From the NCBI GenBank assembly GCA_903970565.1, contig CAJCJE010000412.1, positions 1-6,634 on the forward strand: a stretch of 6,634 nt of DNA, read 5' to 3'. Each line of letters starts with the position of its first letter. Positions within the stretch are counted from its first letter, which is position 1. The position numbers and the translations under genes were made by a program. Positions 1 through 5,654 of the stretch are shown piece by piece. The DNA is from Candidatus Melainabacteria bacterium (GTDB lineage: Bacteria; Actinomycetota; Actinomycetes; Mycobacteriales; Pseudonocardiaceae). The notes beneath the pieces are model-generated. The model saw nothing but the letters and a program-made list of their open reading frames with translations. It did not search any database and was not told the DNA's origin.

Positions 1-2
1 AG

Positions 3-527
3 CGCGCCCACCCGCAGGCGCGAGTGATCTATGTGGACAACGAGGCGGTCGCGGTCGCGCAGAGCCAGCTTCTGTTGGAGAGCAACGAGTTCGCCGACAT
101 CGTGGCGGCTGACATCCGCGAGCCGCAGGTCGTGCTCGACCACGAGATCACCAGGCGGATGCTGGACTTCAGCCAGCCGATCGGGGTGATCATGTGCACC
201 ATCCTGCACTTCGTGCCGGACTCCTCCGACCCGGAGCACATCGTCGCGCGGTACCGGGACGCGCTGGCGCCGGGCAGCTATCTGGCCATTTCGCACGGCA
301 CCACCGACAATCGCCCGGATCTCCAGGCTTTCGGTGACGCCTACAGCCAGACCGCGAATCCGGTGTCACTGCGCCCGAAGGAGCGGATCGAGCGGTTCTT
401 CACCGGTTTCGAACTCATCGAGCCCGGCCTGGTCTTCACCCCGCAGTGGCGGCCGGAACATCCCTCGGAGGTCGGCGAGGAGCCGGAGCGGTCGGGCGTG
501 TACGCCGCCGCCGGGCGCAAACCCTGA
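3..527 (+). CDS. SAM-dependent methyltransferase, DUF574-type, 3' part only
   Basis: The reading frame is open from the first bases of the window, so the 5' part lies outside; 174 residues and the TGA stop are visible. The sequence RVIYVDNEAV near the start looks like the strand carrying the acidic residue that binds the SAM ribose. It is followed by VAADIREP (adenine-side Asp), the core strand IGVIMCTILHFVPD, and later LAISHGTTD. This order is typical of the actinomycete S-adenosyl methyltransferase family PF04672 (DUF574). The glycine-rich motif I, expected about 20 residues earlier, is missing only because of the window edge. The GTG at 24 lies inside the conserved core and is not a credible start. 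Members are probably cytosolic; their substrates are mostly unknown, and no partner gene here suggests one. The last codons sit in a 15-bp tandem duplication that repeats the stop codon. Confidence 0.85.
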   Translation, partial: RAHPQARVIYVDNEAVAVAQSQLLLESNEFADIVAADIREPQVVLDHEITRRMLDFSQPIGVIMCTILHFVPDSSDPEHIVARYRDALAPGSYLAISHGTTDNRPDLQAFGDAYSQTANPVSLRPKERIERFFTGFELIEPGLVFTPQWRPEHPSEVGEEPERSGVYAAAGRKP

Positions 528-546
528 TTCGGCAAACCCTGATTCG
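517..546. repeat. 15-bp perfect tandem duplication across the methyltransferase stop
   Basis: The unit gcaaaccctgattcg occurs twice back to back (517-531 and 532-546). The unit length is a multiple of three, so the duplication places a second in-frame TGA 15 nt after the first. The coding effect is nil. It looks like a small slippage event at the gene end. Confidence 0.9.
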
Positions 547-555
547 GCACGACGA

Positions 556-591
556 AAAGCAGGCCGGGTGGAATTCCACCCGGCCTGCTTT
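556..591. terminator. Bidirectional terminator hairpin between convergent genes
   Basis: The 36 bases form a perfect palindrome: an 18-bp dyad starting aaagcaggccgggtgg, centred on an EcoRI-type gaattc, and ending in cctgcttt. As RNA it would give a strong GC-rich stem of about 16 bp with A/U-flanked base and a tiny loop. It begins 28 bases after the methyltransferase stop and lies 23 bases from the stop of the convergent sedolisin gene, so it can end transcription from both sides. Only short U runs follow, as is common in actinomycetes. Confidence 0.85.
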
Positions 592-614
592 CGGTTTCTC
601 GGTAGGTCAGTTCC

Positions 615-2030
615 TCATCGGCCTGCGCCGAAGCTGAGGAACGCCAGTTCCGGGACGAACTTCGCCGCGTCCACGGTGCCGACCCCGGAGGCGAGGTCGT
701 AGCCGGGCAGCGCGTTGTAGCCCTGCACGGTGTACTGGTTGCCGTCCTGGGGGAAGCTGACGGTGTTGTTGCCCTTGGTGACGTCCACGATGCCGGGTGC
801 GTGCACCGCGGACAGCGTGTACAGGGCCGGGTTGATCAGGCCGACCGGGTGACCGGCGACCTGGGCGGTGAGGGCGACGATGCCGGAGAACAGCGGGGTC
901 GCCTCGCTGGTGCCGCAGGTCGGGTACCAGCCGGCCGGCGCACCGCCGAAGCTGTCGTAGGTGTTGACCGCGCCGTTGCAGGCACCGCTCATCGAGATGT
1001 CCGGCACGCCACGCTGGTTGCCGACGACGCCCGCGACGCCGTTCTGGTAGGCGGGCCGGGAGAAGATGACCGACTTGCCGCCGCCGCCGGCCAGCGCGTT
1101 CGGTCCGTTGTTGCCGAAGATGTACTGCTGGGTCGGCACGCTGTACGTGTCGTTCCAGACCTGGTCGGGGCTGGTGTGGTTGCCGTTGGCGTCCAGCGAG
1201 AGCTGGGTGCCACCGATACCGGTGACCAGCGGGTCACTGTCCGGCCAGGACGTCACCGGGTACAGGTAGTTGTCGGTGCCGTCCAGCTGCGAGTCCGCCG
1301 CGCCGCTGTCCCCGGCCGCGGCGAGCACGGTCACGTGGTGGGCGAAAGCGTCGGTGTAGGCGCCGCGCAACGCGAGCAGCGACTGCTTGCTCGGAAAGGT
1401 CTGCTCGGTGGCGCTGAAGCTCTGGCTGATCACCGAAGCCAAATGGTGATCGATGACGTACTTCTCCGCGGTGACGATCTGCGGGAAGCCCGTCGTGCCC
1501 TCGGTCTCCGAGACCGGAGTCTCGACCAGCAGGATGTTCGCCTTGGGGGCGATGGTGTGCGCATACTCGACGTCCAGGGTGGTTTCGCCGGCCCAACCGA
1601 CCATGTCCGAGTTGGTCGGGTCATACGGCGGCACCGCGCCGGCCGGCTGGATCACGGTGAGCTTCGGCGTCGGCAGGCCATAGGTGGTGTCGAAGGTCTT
1701 CAGGTCCGCCGCGATGGTGGGCGAGCCGAAGGAGTCGACGATGGCGATGGTCTGCCCCTGGCCTTCGGTGCCGTGCGCGTAGAGCGCGGGCAGGTCGTAG
1801 GCCTGTTGGATCTGCTGGGCGCCGTAGCAGGCGATCTGGAACTGCGCCTCGCACTGCGCGGTGGTCAACGGCGCGTCGTGCGCGGCTCCCACGTGCGTCG
1901 AGGTCGGGTGGATATGCACCAGATCCGGCGAGAAGGCCGTCGCTACGGCCGGTTGCACCACGGTCACGGACGCCGCGGTGGCGGCGAGCAGGGAGACAGC
2001 GGCAACAAGAGGAAAGCGAAACGATCGCAT
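615..2030 (-). CDS. Secreted sedolisin (S53 family) serine-carboxyl peptidase without a large prodomain
   Basis: The protein has 471 residues. Residues 1 to about 32 are a Sec-type signal peptide (MRSFRF, hydrophobic core, cleavage likely after AVATA). The catalytic fold starts near residue 80 with LPALYAHGTEGQGQTIAIVD. Sedolisin catalytic residues are visible: Glu149 and Asp153 in GETTLDVE (the four-residue spacing of sedolisin), the oxyanion Asp241 in AAGDSGA, and the nucleophile Ser375 in CGTSEATP. The calcium site is represented by Asp416 (VDVTKG) and Gly443/Asp445 in PGYDLASGVG. Four cysteines (60, 68, 351, 372) could form two disulfides outside the cell. Family enzymes cut peptide bonds, usually at acidic pH. 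Family members normally carry an activation domain of roughly 150-200 residues; here fewer than 50 residues separate signal peptide and catalytic core. The ATG at 2030 is preceded by a good ribosome site (ggagag, 5-base gap). The gene is monocistronic, with a 638-bp gene-free region upstream. Confidence 0.93.
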   Translation of the reverse strand: MRSFRFPLVAAVSLLAATAASVTVVQPAVATAFSPDLVHIHPTSTHVGAAHDAPLTTAQCEAQFQIACYGAQQIQQAYDLPALYAHGTEGQGQTIAIVDSFGSPTIAADLKTFDTTYGLPTPKLTVIQPAGAVPPYDPTNSDMVGWAGETTLDVEYAHTIAPKANILLVETPVSETEGTTGFPQIVTAEKYVIDHHLASVISQSFSATEQTFPSKQSLLALRGAYTDAFAHHVTVLAAAGDSGAADSQLDGTDNYLYPVTSWPDSDPLVTGIGGTQLSLDANGNHTSPDQVWNDTYSVPTQQYIFGNNGPNALAGGGGKSVIFSRPAYQNGVAGVVGNQRGVPDISMSGACNGAVNTYDSFGGAPAGWYPTCGTSEATPLFSGIVALTAQVAGHPVGLINPALYTLSAVHAPGIVDVTKGNNTVSFPQDGNQYTVQGYNALPGYDLASGVGTVDAAKFVPELAFLSFGAGR

Positions 2031-2187
2031 AAGCTCTCCGCGGGTTTGTCTACAGGGGTGGGCACCCGATCGTGCACACCGAGTTGGGACGCTATCACCT
2101 CAGATGGGCCGAGGATGAACCTTTCCACGCGCGCCTCGCCCGGTCGAGAAAAATTCGCATTGGCAGCCGTCGGGCCCGCGCAACCGA

Positions 2188-2229
2188 CGATCGGCGGCGA
2201 AATCGGCCACCGGACAATTCCGCCGATCG
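2188..2229. repeat. Inverted repeat, 10-bp perfect arms
   Basis: The arm cgatcggcgg (2188-2197) is exactly complementary to ccgccgatcg (2220-2229), with 22 bases between. It lies about 160-200 bases upstream of the sedolisin start. It could be a hairpin in the sedolisin leader RNA or a protein site. Neither can be decided from sequence alone. Confidence 0.6.
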
Positions 2230-2264
2230 CGAAGTGACCAGCGGCGAAAATGATTCGAATCGTG

Positions 2265-2290
2265 CCGGTATCGGGATCGGACCGAACCGG
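2265..2290. repeat. Bulged stem-loop
   Basis: The arm ccggt-a-tcgg (2265-2274) pairs with ccga-accgg (2282-2290), leaving one bulged A and a 7-base loop. It follows the palindrome gattcgaatc at 2252-2261 directly and is part of the cluster of inverted repeats upstream of the sedolisin gene. Confidence 0.45.
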
Positions 2291-2318
2291 ACACCTCGCC
2301 CTTGTCCGATAGCGCGAA

Positions 2319-2417
2319 CGGTTGCCATCTGGCTACGCTGAACAGGACCCGGTAACGAGACGGTCGGCGGCCCTTCGCCGATGACCTCCGGCCGACCTGT
2401 TACCACAATGGCAACCG
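2319..2417. repeat. Nested inverted-repeat element with competing inner pairings
   Basis: The outer arms cggttgccat (2319-2328) and atggcaaccg (2408-2417) are perfectly complementary over 10 bp and close a 99-base element. Inside, aacagg (2341-2346) can pair with cctgtt (2396-2401), or ggtaac (2351-2356) with gttacc (2399-2404). These two options share bases and exclude each other. Further inside, ggtcggc (2362-2368) can pair with gccgacc (2391-2397), and tcggcg (2364-2369) with cgccga (2376-2381). The element ends 289 bases upstream of the sedolisin start. It resembles a regulatory RNA by architecture only; I do not recognise a known riboswitch class. Confidence 0.5.
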
Positions 2418-2610
2418 GATTTACCAGAGCCTTTCTTACGTACTCCGTCGATCCAGATGAATTCTTCCGGCGACGTCAGGAAACAGGCCCGAATAGCCGT
2501 AGGTAATGGTCCTACTACCAGACGTATCCACTGAATAACTGCTGAAGATCCGTAGCCGACGAACCCCCGGTAACAATGGAATGACGATCGACGCGGCCGG
2601 GTGATACCCG

Positions 2611-2637
2611 TCGGCTCAAGCGACTCGGCCGAGCCGA
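2611..2637 (-). terminator. Possible terminator hairpin downstream of the TetR gene
   Basis: Arms tcggctc (2611-2617) and gagccga (2631-2637) form a 7-bp stem with a 13-base loop, 31 bases past the TetR stop in its reading direction. A small hairpin cgggt-gat-acccg (2598-2610) follows. No U tract is present. A third stem with 8-bp arms (2663-2670 and 2682-2689) spans the stop codon itself. Together these GC-rich stems are the likely 3' end of the TetR transcript. Confidence 0.4.
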
Positions 2638-2677
2638 CCCAGTCGGGGCCGACCCAGCCGGGGCCGACTCAGCCGGG
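2633..2677. repeat. Three tandem 15-bp units across the TetR stop codon
   Basis: Units gccgacccagtcggg (2633-2647), gccgacccagccggg (2648-2662) and gccgactcagccggg (2663-2677) follow one another with single-base differences. The third unit contains the TetR stop: its tca (2669-2671) reads TGA on the minus strand, whereas both other units have cca, giving TGG (Trp) in the same frame. One base change within the array therefore sets where the protein ends. Confidence 0.85.
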
Positions 2678-3307
2678 GGCCGAGTCGGCGGTCGGCAGCG
2701 GGTCGGGCATCCCGTCCGGGGTGGGAATCGGTACTCCCCCGCCGCGCATCAACGCCAGCACCTTGTCGATGATCAGGTTCATGTCGGCGGTGCCGCCGCT
2801 GGCCACCCAGCCGCGCAGGCCGATGTCGATAATGTCCACCGTGGTGGCGGCGCTGAGCTGCGCGGCCAGTTCGATGTCCGGCCCACCGGAGCGGCGCCCG
2901 ATCTCCGCGCTCAGCTCGATCCGCCAGCGCAGCGAGACGTCGGCGAGCCTGGCCTGCACCGAGGGGGCCTGCCCGGCCAGCAGATAGACGGCGAGGACCC
3001 GCTGCGCGTCCTCGGTGATGATGCGCAGCACCGTGGCGATGACCGTGTAAAGCGCCCTCGGCACCGGAATGTCCATCGGCTGCTCGCGCATCTCGGCGAT
3101 CGCACCGCGCAGGCTGGATTCGACGAAGTCGACGATCAGCGACTCCTTCGTCGGGTAGTACCGGTAGAGGGTTCGAGTGCCGACCTCCGCGGCGGTGGCG
3201 ATCTGTTCGATCGTGGTCGACTCGAAACCCTGCGACTGGAACAACGCGAAGGCGTGATCGGCGATCTCCCGCCGGGTGCGCCCCATCTTGATCTCGCGAA
3301 GGCCCAC
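2669..3307 (-). CDS. TetR/AcrR family transcriptional repressor
   Basis: The protein has 212 residues from the chosen start. The N-terminal DNA-binding domain is classic TetR: GLREIKMGRTRREIADHAFA (helix 1), FESTTIEQIATAAEVGTRTLYRYYPTKE (the helix-turn-helix with TxYxYxxxKE end), then helix 4. The rest is a helical ligand and dimerisation domain of no recognised subgroup, ending in a Pro/Gly-rich tail (PIPTPDGMPDPLP). I chose the GTG at 3307 because it puts LREIK just after the start, as in many relatives, and has a gggg-containing ribosome site about 7 bases away. The ATG at 3286 would remove residues usually present; the GTG at 3340 has no ribosome site. The gene is divergent from the P450 gene, and the shared region carries matching operator-like palindromes, so it probably represses both itself and the P450 unit, with release by an unknown small ligand. 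Confidence 0.9.
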   Translation of the reverse strand: MGLREIKMGRTRREIADHAFALFQSQGFESTTIEQIATAAEVGTRTLYRYYPTKESLIVDFVESSLRGAIAEMREQPMDIPVPRALYTVIATVLRIITEDAQRVLAVYLLAGQAPSVQARLADVSLRWRIELSAEIGRRSGGPDIELAAQLSAATTVDIIDIGLRGWVASGGTADMNLIIDKVLALMRGGGVPIPTPDGMPDPLPTADSAPG

Positions 3308-3355
3308 GGACTTGCCCCGTTCCAGGTCGGACTCGAACACCGTTGCGATGCCAAC

Positions 3356-3370
3356 TGACAGTGAGTGCTG
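3356..3370 (-). promoter_or_regulatory. Operator-like copy 2, TetR side
   Basis: Read on the minus strand, this is cagcactcactgtca. It matches the P450-side site tggcactcactgcca at 12 of 15 positions, including the ten-base core gcactcactg. It lies about 50 bases upstream of the TetR start and points toward TetR, the mirror image of the P450-side copy, which suggests autoregulation. A TetR promoter could not be placed with confidence. Confidence 0.6.
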
Positions 3371-3372
3371 GG

Positions 3373-3384
3373 TGGCAGTGTGCC
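3373..3384. promoter_or_regulatory. Operator-like copy 3, shortened
   Basis: The sequence tggcagtgtgcc, read on the minus strand as ggcacactgcca, equals the P450-side operator core with two bases removed from the centre. The half-sites tggca/tgcc remain, with a 3-base spacer in place of 5. It lies 2 bases from copy 2. The altered spacing may make it weak or non-functional. Confidence 0.4.
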
Positions 3385-3466
3385 GGTGACGGTCTCCGGC
3401 GTCCAGTGGGCAACGGAACGTGATCAAACACACGCACCTTGCGACTCCGAACGAACACTGGCAGCC

Positions 3467-3494
3467 TTGCCTGCATGGCACTCACTGCCATAAT
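3467..3494 (+). promoter_or_regulatory. Likely P450 promoter
   Basis: A -35 hexamer ttgcct (3467-3472) and a -10 hexamer cataat (3489-3494, 5/6 to consensus) are separated by 16 bases. Transcription would start near 3501, giving a leader of about 28 bases before the GTG at 3529. The operator-like palindrome fills most of the spacer and touches the -10. Confidence 0.6.
3476..3490 (+). promoter_or_regulatory. TetR-type operator candidate in the P450 promoter
   Basis: The sequence tggcactcactgcca is a dyad with tggca/tgcca arms and partial symmetry in the centre, a normal size for a TetR-family half-site pair. It sits between the likely -35 and -10, where a bound dimer would block RNA polymerase. 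A 12/15 copy lies on the TetR side. Binding by the adjacent TetR protein is inferred from position and repetition. Confidence 0.65.
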
Positions 3495-3528
3495 TTATGA
3501 CGTTCCGCCTCCTGAAGGGACCTCGGTC

Positions 3529-4752
3529 GTGACCGACACCTCGAGCCTGCCCACCACCCGCGCCTTTCCCACCGCACGGCCGGCCGGCTGCCCGTTCGAT
3601 CCGGCGGAGGACTACGCGCGGTTCCGTACCGAGGAATCGCTGACCAGGGTGTCCTGCCCGGCCGGTATCGACGCCTACCTGCTCAGCTCCTACGACGAGG
3701 TCCGCGCACTGCTCAACGACCCCCGGCTGAGTTCGCGCGCCGCGGTGTCCACGCATGTCGTCCTGGATCGGGACCTCGACGCACCGACCGTGCCCGGCTC
3801 GATCCTGCACCTGGACGGTCCCGCACACGCCCGGCTGCGCCGGATGCTGACGCCCGAGTTCACCGTGAAGCGGATGCAGGCGCTGCGCGAGTACGTCCGT
3901 GGACTGATCGACGAACGCATCGACGCCATCCTCGCCAAGGGCGGCCCGGTCGACCTGTACCAGGAGTTCGCGCTGCCCATCCCGTCGCTGGTGATCTGCG
4001 AACTGCTCGGGGTGCCCTACGCCGACCGGGACCGGTTCCAGGCCCAGAGTTCGATCCTGGTCTCCACCGACGCGGCGCCGGAACTGATGGCAGCCACCTC
4101 GCAGGAGGTTCAGCAGTACATCGCCGGACTGGTGATGACGAAGATGGCCGAGCCGGCCGATGACCTGCTCAGCAGGCTGATCCAGCGTGGCAACGAGAGC
4201 GAGACTCCGCTGACGCTGGAGGAACTCATCGTGCTCGGGCTCTCGCTGCTGGTCGCCGGGCACGAGACCACCGCCAACATGATCGGCCTGAGCACGCTCG
4301 CGCTGCTGCGCAACCCCGAACAGCTGGCCGCGCTGCGCGAGGACCCGTCGCTGGCCGAGTCGGCGGTGGAGGAGATGCTGCGCTACCTGTCGATCGTGCA
4401 GTTCGGTCTGCTGCGCAACGCCACCGAGGACATCGAGTTCGGCGACGAGACGATCCGGGCCGGCGAGTGGCTGGTCGCGGCGCTGGCATCGGGCAACCGG
4501 GACGAGTCGGTGTTCCCGAACGCCGAGAAGATCGACCTGCGGCGCAACCCCACCACGCACCTCGCCTTCGGTTTCGGCGCGCACCAGTGCATCGGCCAGC
4601 AGTTGGCCAGGGTCGAACTACAGGAGGTGTTCAGCCGGCTCTACCAGCGCATTCCCACCCTGCGGCTGGCCGTGCCGTTCGAGGAGATCACCTTCAAGGA
4701 CAACGCGCTGGCCTACGGCGTGCGCGGCCTCCCGGTCACCTGGGACGCTTGA
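3529..4752 (+). CDS. Cytochrome P450 monooxygenase
   Basis: The protein has 407 residues, normal for a soluble bacterial class I P450. Landmarks in order: C-helix HLDGPAHARLRRM (about 94-106), I-helix oxygen-activation motif AGHETT (243-248), K-helix ExxR as Glu282-MLR285, and the heme loop FGFGAHQC with the thiolate ligand Cys354, followed by IGQQLARVEL. All key residues are intact. The heme-loop style resembles CYP105/CYP107-type enzymes, but the family cannot be fixed without alignment. It would hydroxylate or otherwise oxidise a small hydrophobic substrate in the cytosol using electrons from a ferredoxin, which follows 48 bases downstream. The GTG at 3529 has ribosome site gaaggga 8 bases upstream. 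An in-frame start at 3439 would place the promoter and operator inside the coding region and is rejected. Probable repression by the divergent TetR protein. Confidence 0.96.
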   Translation: MTDTSSLPTTRAFPTARPAGCPFDPAEDYARFRTEESLTRVSCPAGIDAYLLSSYDEVRALLNDPRLSSRAAVSTHVVLDRDLDAPTVPGSILHLDGPAHARLRRMLTPEFTVKRMQALREYVRGLIDERIDAILAKGGPVDLYQEFALPIPSLVICELLGVPYADRDRFQAQSSILVSTDAAPELMAATSQEVQQYIAGLVMTKMAEPADDLLSRLIQRGNESETPLTLEELIVLGLSLLVAGHETTANMIGLSTLALLRNPEQLAALREDPSLAESAVEEMLRYLSIVQFGLLRNATEDIEFGDETIRAGEWLVAALASGNRDESVFPNAEKIDLRRNPTTHLAFGFGAHQCIGQQLARVELQEVFSRLYQRIPTLRLAVPFEEITFKDNALAYGVRGLPVTWDA

Positions 4753-4800
4753 GTGAGACAACTCGATCAGCACGTGGGCAGAACAGGGGCACGTCGCATC

Positions 4801-4995
4801 ATGCGCATCACCTTGGACGAGGAGACCTGTATCGGCGCCGGCCAGTGCGTGCTGGCCGCGCCGGAGGTCTTCGACCAGCGCGACTCCGATGGCATCGCGG
4901 TACTGCTGACCGAAACGCCGGAGGAGGACCAGCGCGCCGCCGTGGCGGATGCCGCGATCCGCTGCCCGGCGCTGGCCATCCGGATCACCGGATGA
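4801..4995 (+). CDS. Ferredoxin, [3Fe-4S]-type, P450 partner
   Basis: The protein has 64 residues (MRITLDEETC...), the normal size for actinomycete P450 ferredoxins. The cluster ligands are Cys10, Cys16 and Cys55 (followed by Pro). The position that would hold the extra cysteine of a [4Fe-4S] ferredoxin is Ala13 in CIGAGQC, which in this family points to a [3Fe-4S] or variant cluster. It should pass single electrons from a reductase encoded elsewhere to the P450 just upstream; the two are surely co-transcribed. The ATG at 4801 matches relatives and has agggg 11 bases upstream, a somewhat long gap. In-frame GTG codons at 4753 (directly after the P450 stop) and 4774 would add a charged tail not typical of the family. 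Confidence 0.93.
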   Translation: MRITLDEETCIGAGQCVLAAPEVFDQRDSDGIAVLLTETPEEDQRAAVADAAIRCPALAIRITG

Positions 4996-5144
4996 CCAGC
5001 GTCGAGGGGCGGTAGGAGGCTTCCGGACCGGCTCAGGCCATGTCGCCGGGGCCGATGGGTTGCCCGGCGAGTGCCAGCAGGTCGTTGGACAGCACCGAAC
5101 CCAGGGTCTGGAGGGCACCGGGAGAGAACAACGAGGAGGCCACC

Positions 5145-5654
5145 GTGCTGGTGGTGCAACCACTGGCCGCCGGTGCGCCGGAAAGCGGTCGCTCAGCCAG
5201 TTCAGTGCGTCCGGGTGAGCGGATCGCGGTGGTCGGCCCGTCCGGTTCGGGCAAGACCACCCTGCTGGCCATCCTGGCCGGGCTGCCGCGGCCCAGCAGC
5301 GGACAGGTGCTGTTCGAGGGCCGGCAGCCGCCGAACAACGAACCACCCACCCGGCACGGGGTAGCCGTCGTGCTCCAGGGGTTCGGCCTGGTCTCGCTGT
5401 TGACCGCGGCGGAGAACATCGCGGTGGCGCTGCGCTGCACCGGCACCGACCCCCGCCAGGCCGGCGAACTCGCCGCTGCCGCGCTGGCCGACCTTGGCCT
5501 GTCCGAACTGGCTGGCCACCGCACCGACGAACTCTCCGGCGGTCAGCGGCAGCGGGTCGCGGTGGCCAGGGCACTGGCCCTGCGGCCCCGAATCCTGCTC
5601 GCCAACGAGCCGACCGCCCAGCAGGACCCGGACGATGAGGAGCAACCACCGTGA
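5145..5654 (+). pseudogene. Truncated ABC transporter ATP-binding protein, probably inactive
   Basis: The frame encodes 169 residues. Visible motifs: Walker A GPSGSGKTT (31-39), Q-loop Gln78 in VVLQGFG, signature LSGGQRQRVAVARAL (130-144) and a Walker B region ILLANEPTAQQD. Three faults stand out. Walker B has Asn154 where the Mg-binding Asp is expected (ANEPT in place of ADEPT). The protein ends eight residues after the D-loop Asp161 in an acidic tail, so the H-loop and the last third are missing. The N-terminal part before Walker A is short and lacks a clear A-loop aromatic. Motif style resembles LolD/MacB-type exporters, but no permease gene is present. The GTG at 5145 has a perfect aggagg 5 bases upstream. 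The stop overlaps the next gene's GTG (gtga), and the tail codons contain that gene's ribosome site. I read it as a deletion remnant; a translated regulatory or coupling role is possible. Confidence 0.7.

Larger units (their letters stand above)
2031..2668. other. 638-bp gene-free region, inverted-repeat rich
   Basis: No convincing gene is present. The longest open frames (minus 2095-2406, plus 2072-2341) are Arg/Ser-rich, have no recognisable domain and no good ribosome site. The region lies upstream of the sedolisin gene and downstream of the TetR gene, both on the minus strand, so it should hold the sedolisin promoter and leader plus the TetR terminator. I could not fix a promoter: the hexamers found are weak. 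What stands out is a run of inverted repeats: 2188-2229 (10-bp arms), the palindrome gattcgaatc at 2252-2261, a bulged stem at 2265-2290, and nested arms at 2319-2417. The part from about 2430 to 2600 is less GC-rich than the genes and has only short repeats such as ccgtag. Confidence 0.6.

Noticed and set aside
801..2237. Long plus-strand frame opposite the sedolisin gene
   Set aside because: It is antisense to a gene with full catalytic motifs; its Arg/Gly/Val-rich composition is the usual mirror of high-GC coding sequence.
2072..2406. Small genes on either strand in the 638-bp gap
   Set aside because: Arg/Ser-rich frames without ribosome sites or recognisable domains; the region is better explained by inverted repeats.
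2319..2417. Known riboswitch, such as a c-di-AMP (ydaO) element
   Set aside because: I could not find the conserved bases of any class I know; only the stem architecture is suggestive.
2633..2677. CRISPR array
   Set aside because: The units are 15 bp, directly adjacent and without spacers; this is a simple tandem repeat.
2616..3491. 291-codon minus-strand frame overlapping TetR in another frame
   Set aside because: Arg/His/Gly-rich; the TetR frame carries a clear helix-turn-helix, so this one is a shadow.
3439..3528. N-terminal extension of the P450 by 30 residues
   Set aside because: The extension covers the likely -35, operator and -10 and has no family likeness; the GTG at 3529 has a good ribosome site.
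3424..4584. 386-codon minus-strand frame opposite the P450 gene
   Set aside because: Antisense shadow of the P450, with Gln/Arg/Gly-rich low-information protein and no domain.
4753..4800. Earlier ferredoxin start at the GTG next to the P450 stop
   Set aside because: It adds 16 charged residues not typical of these ferredoxins and has no ribosome site of its own.
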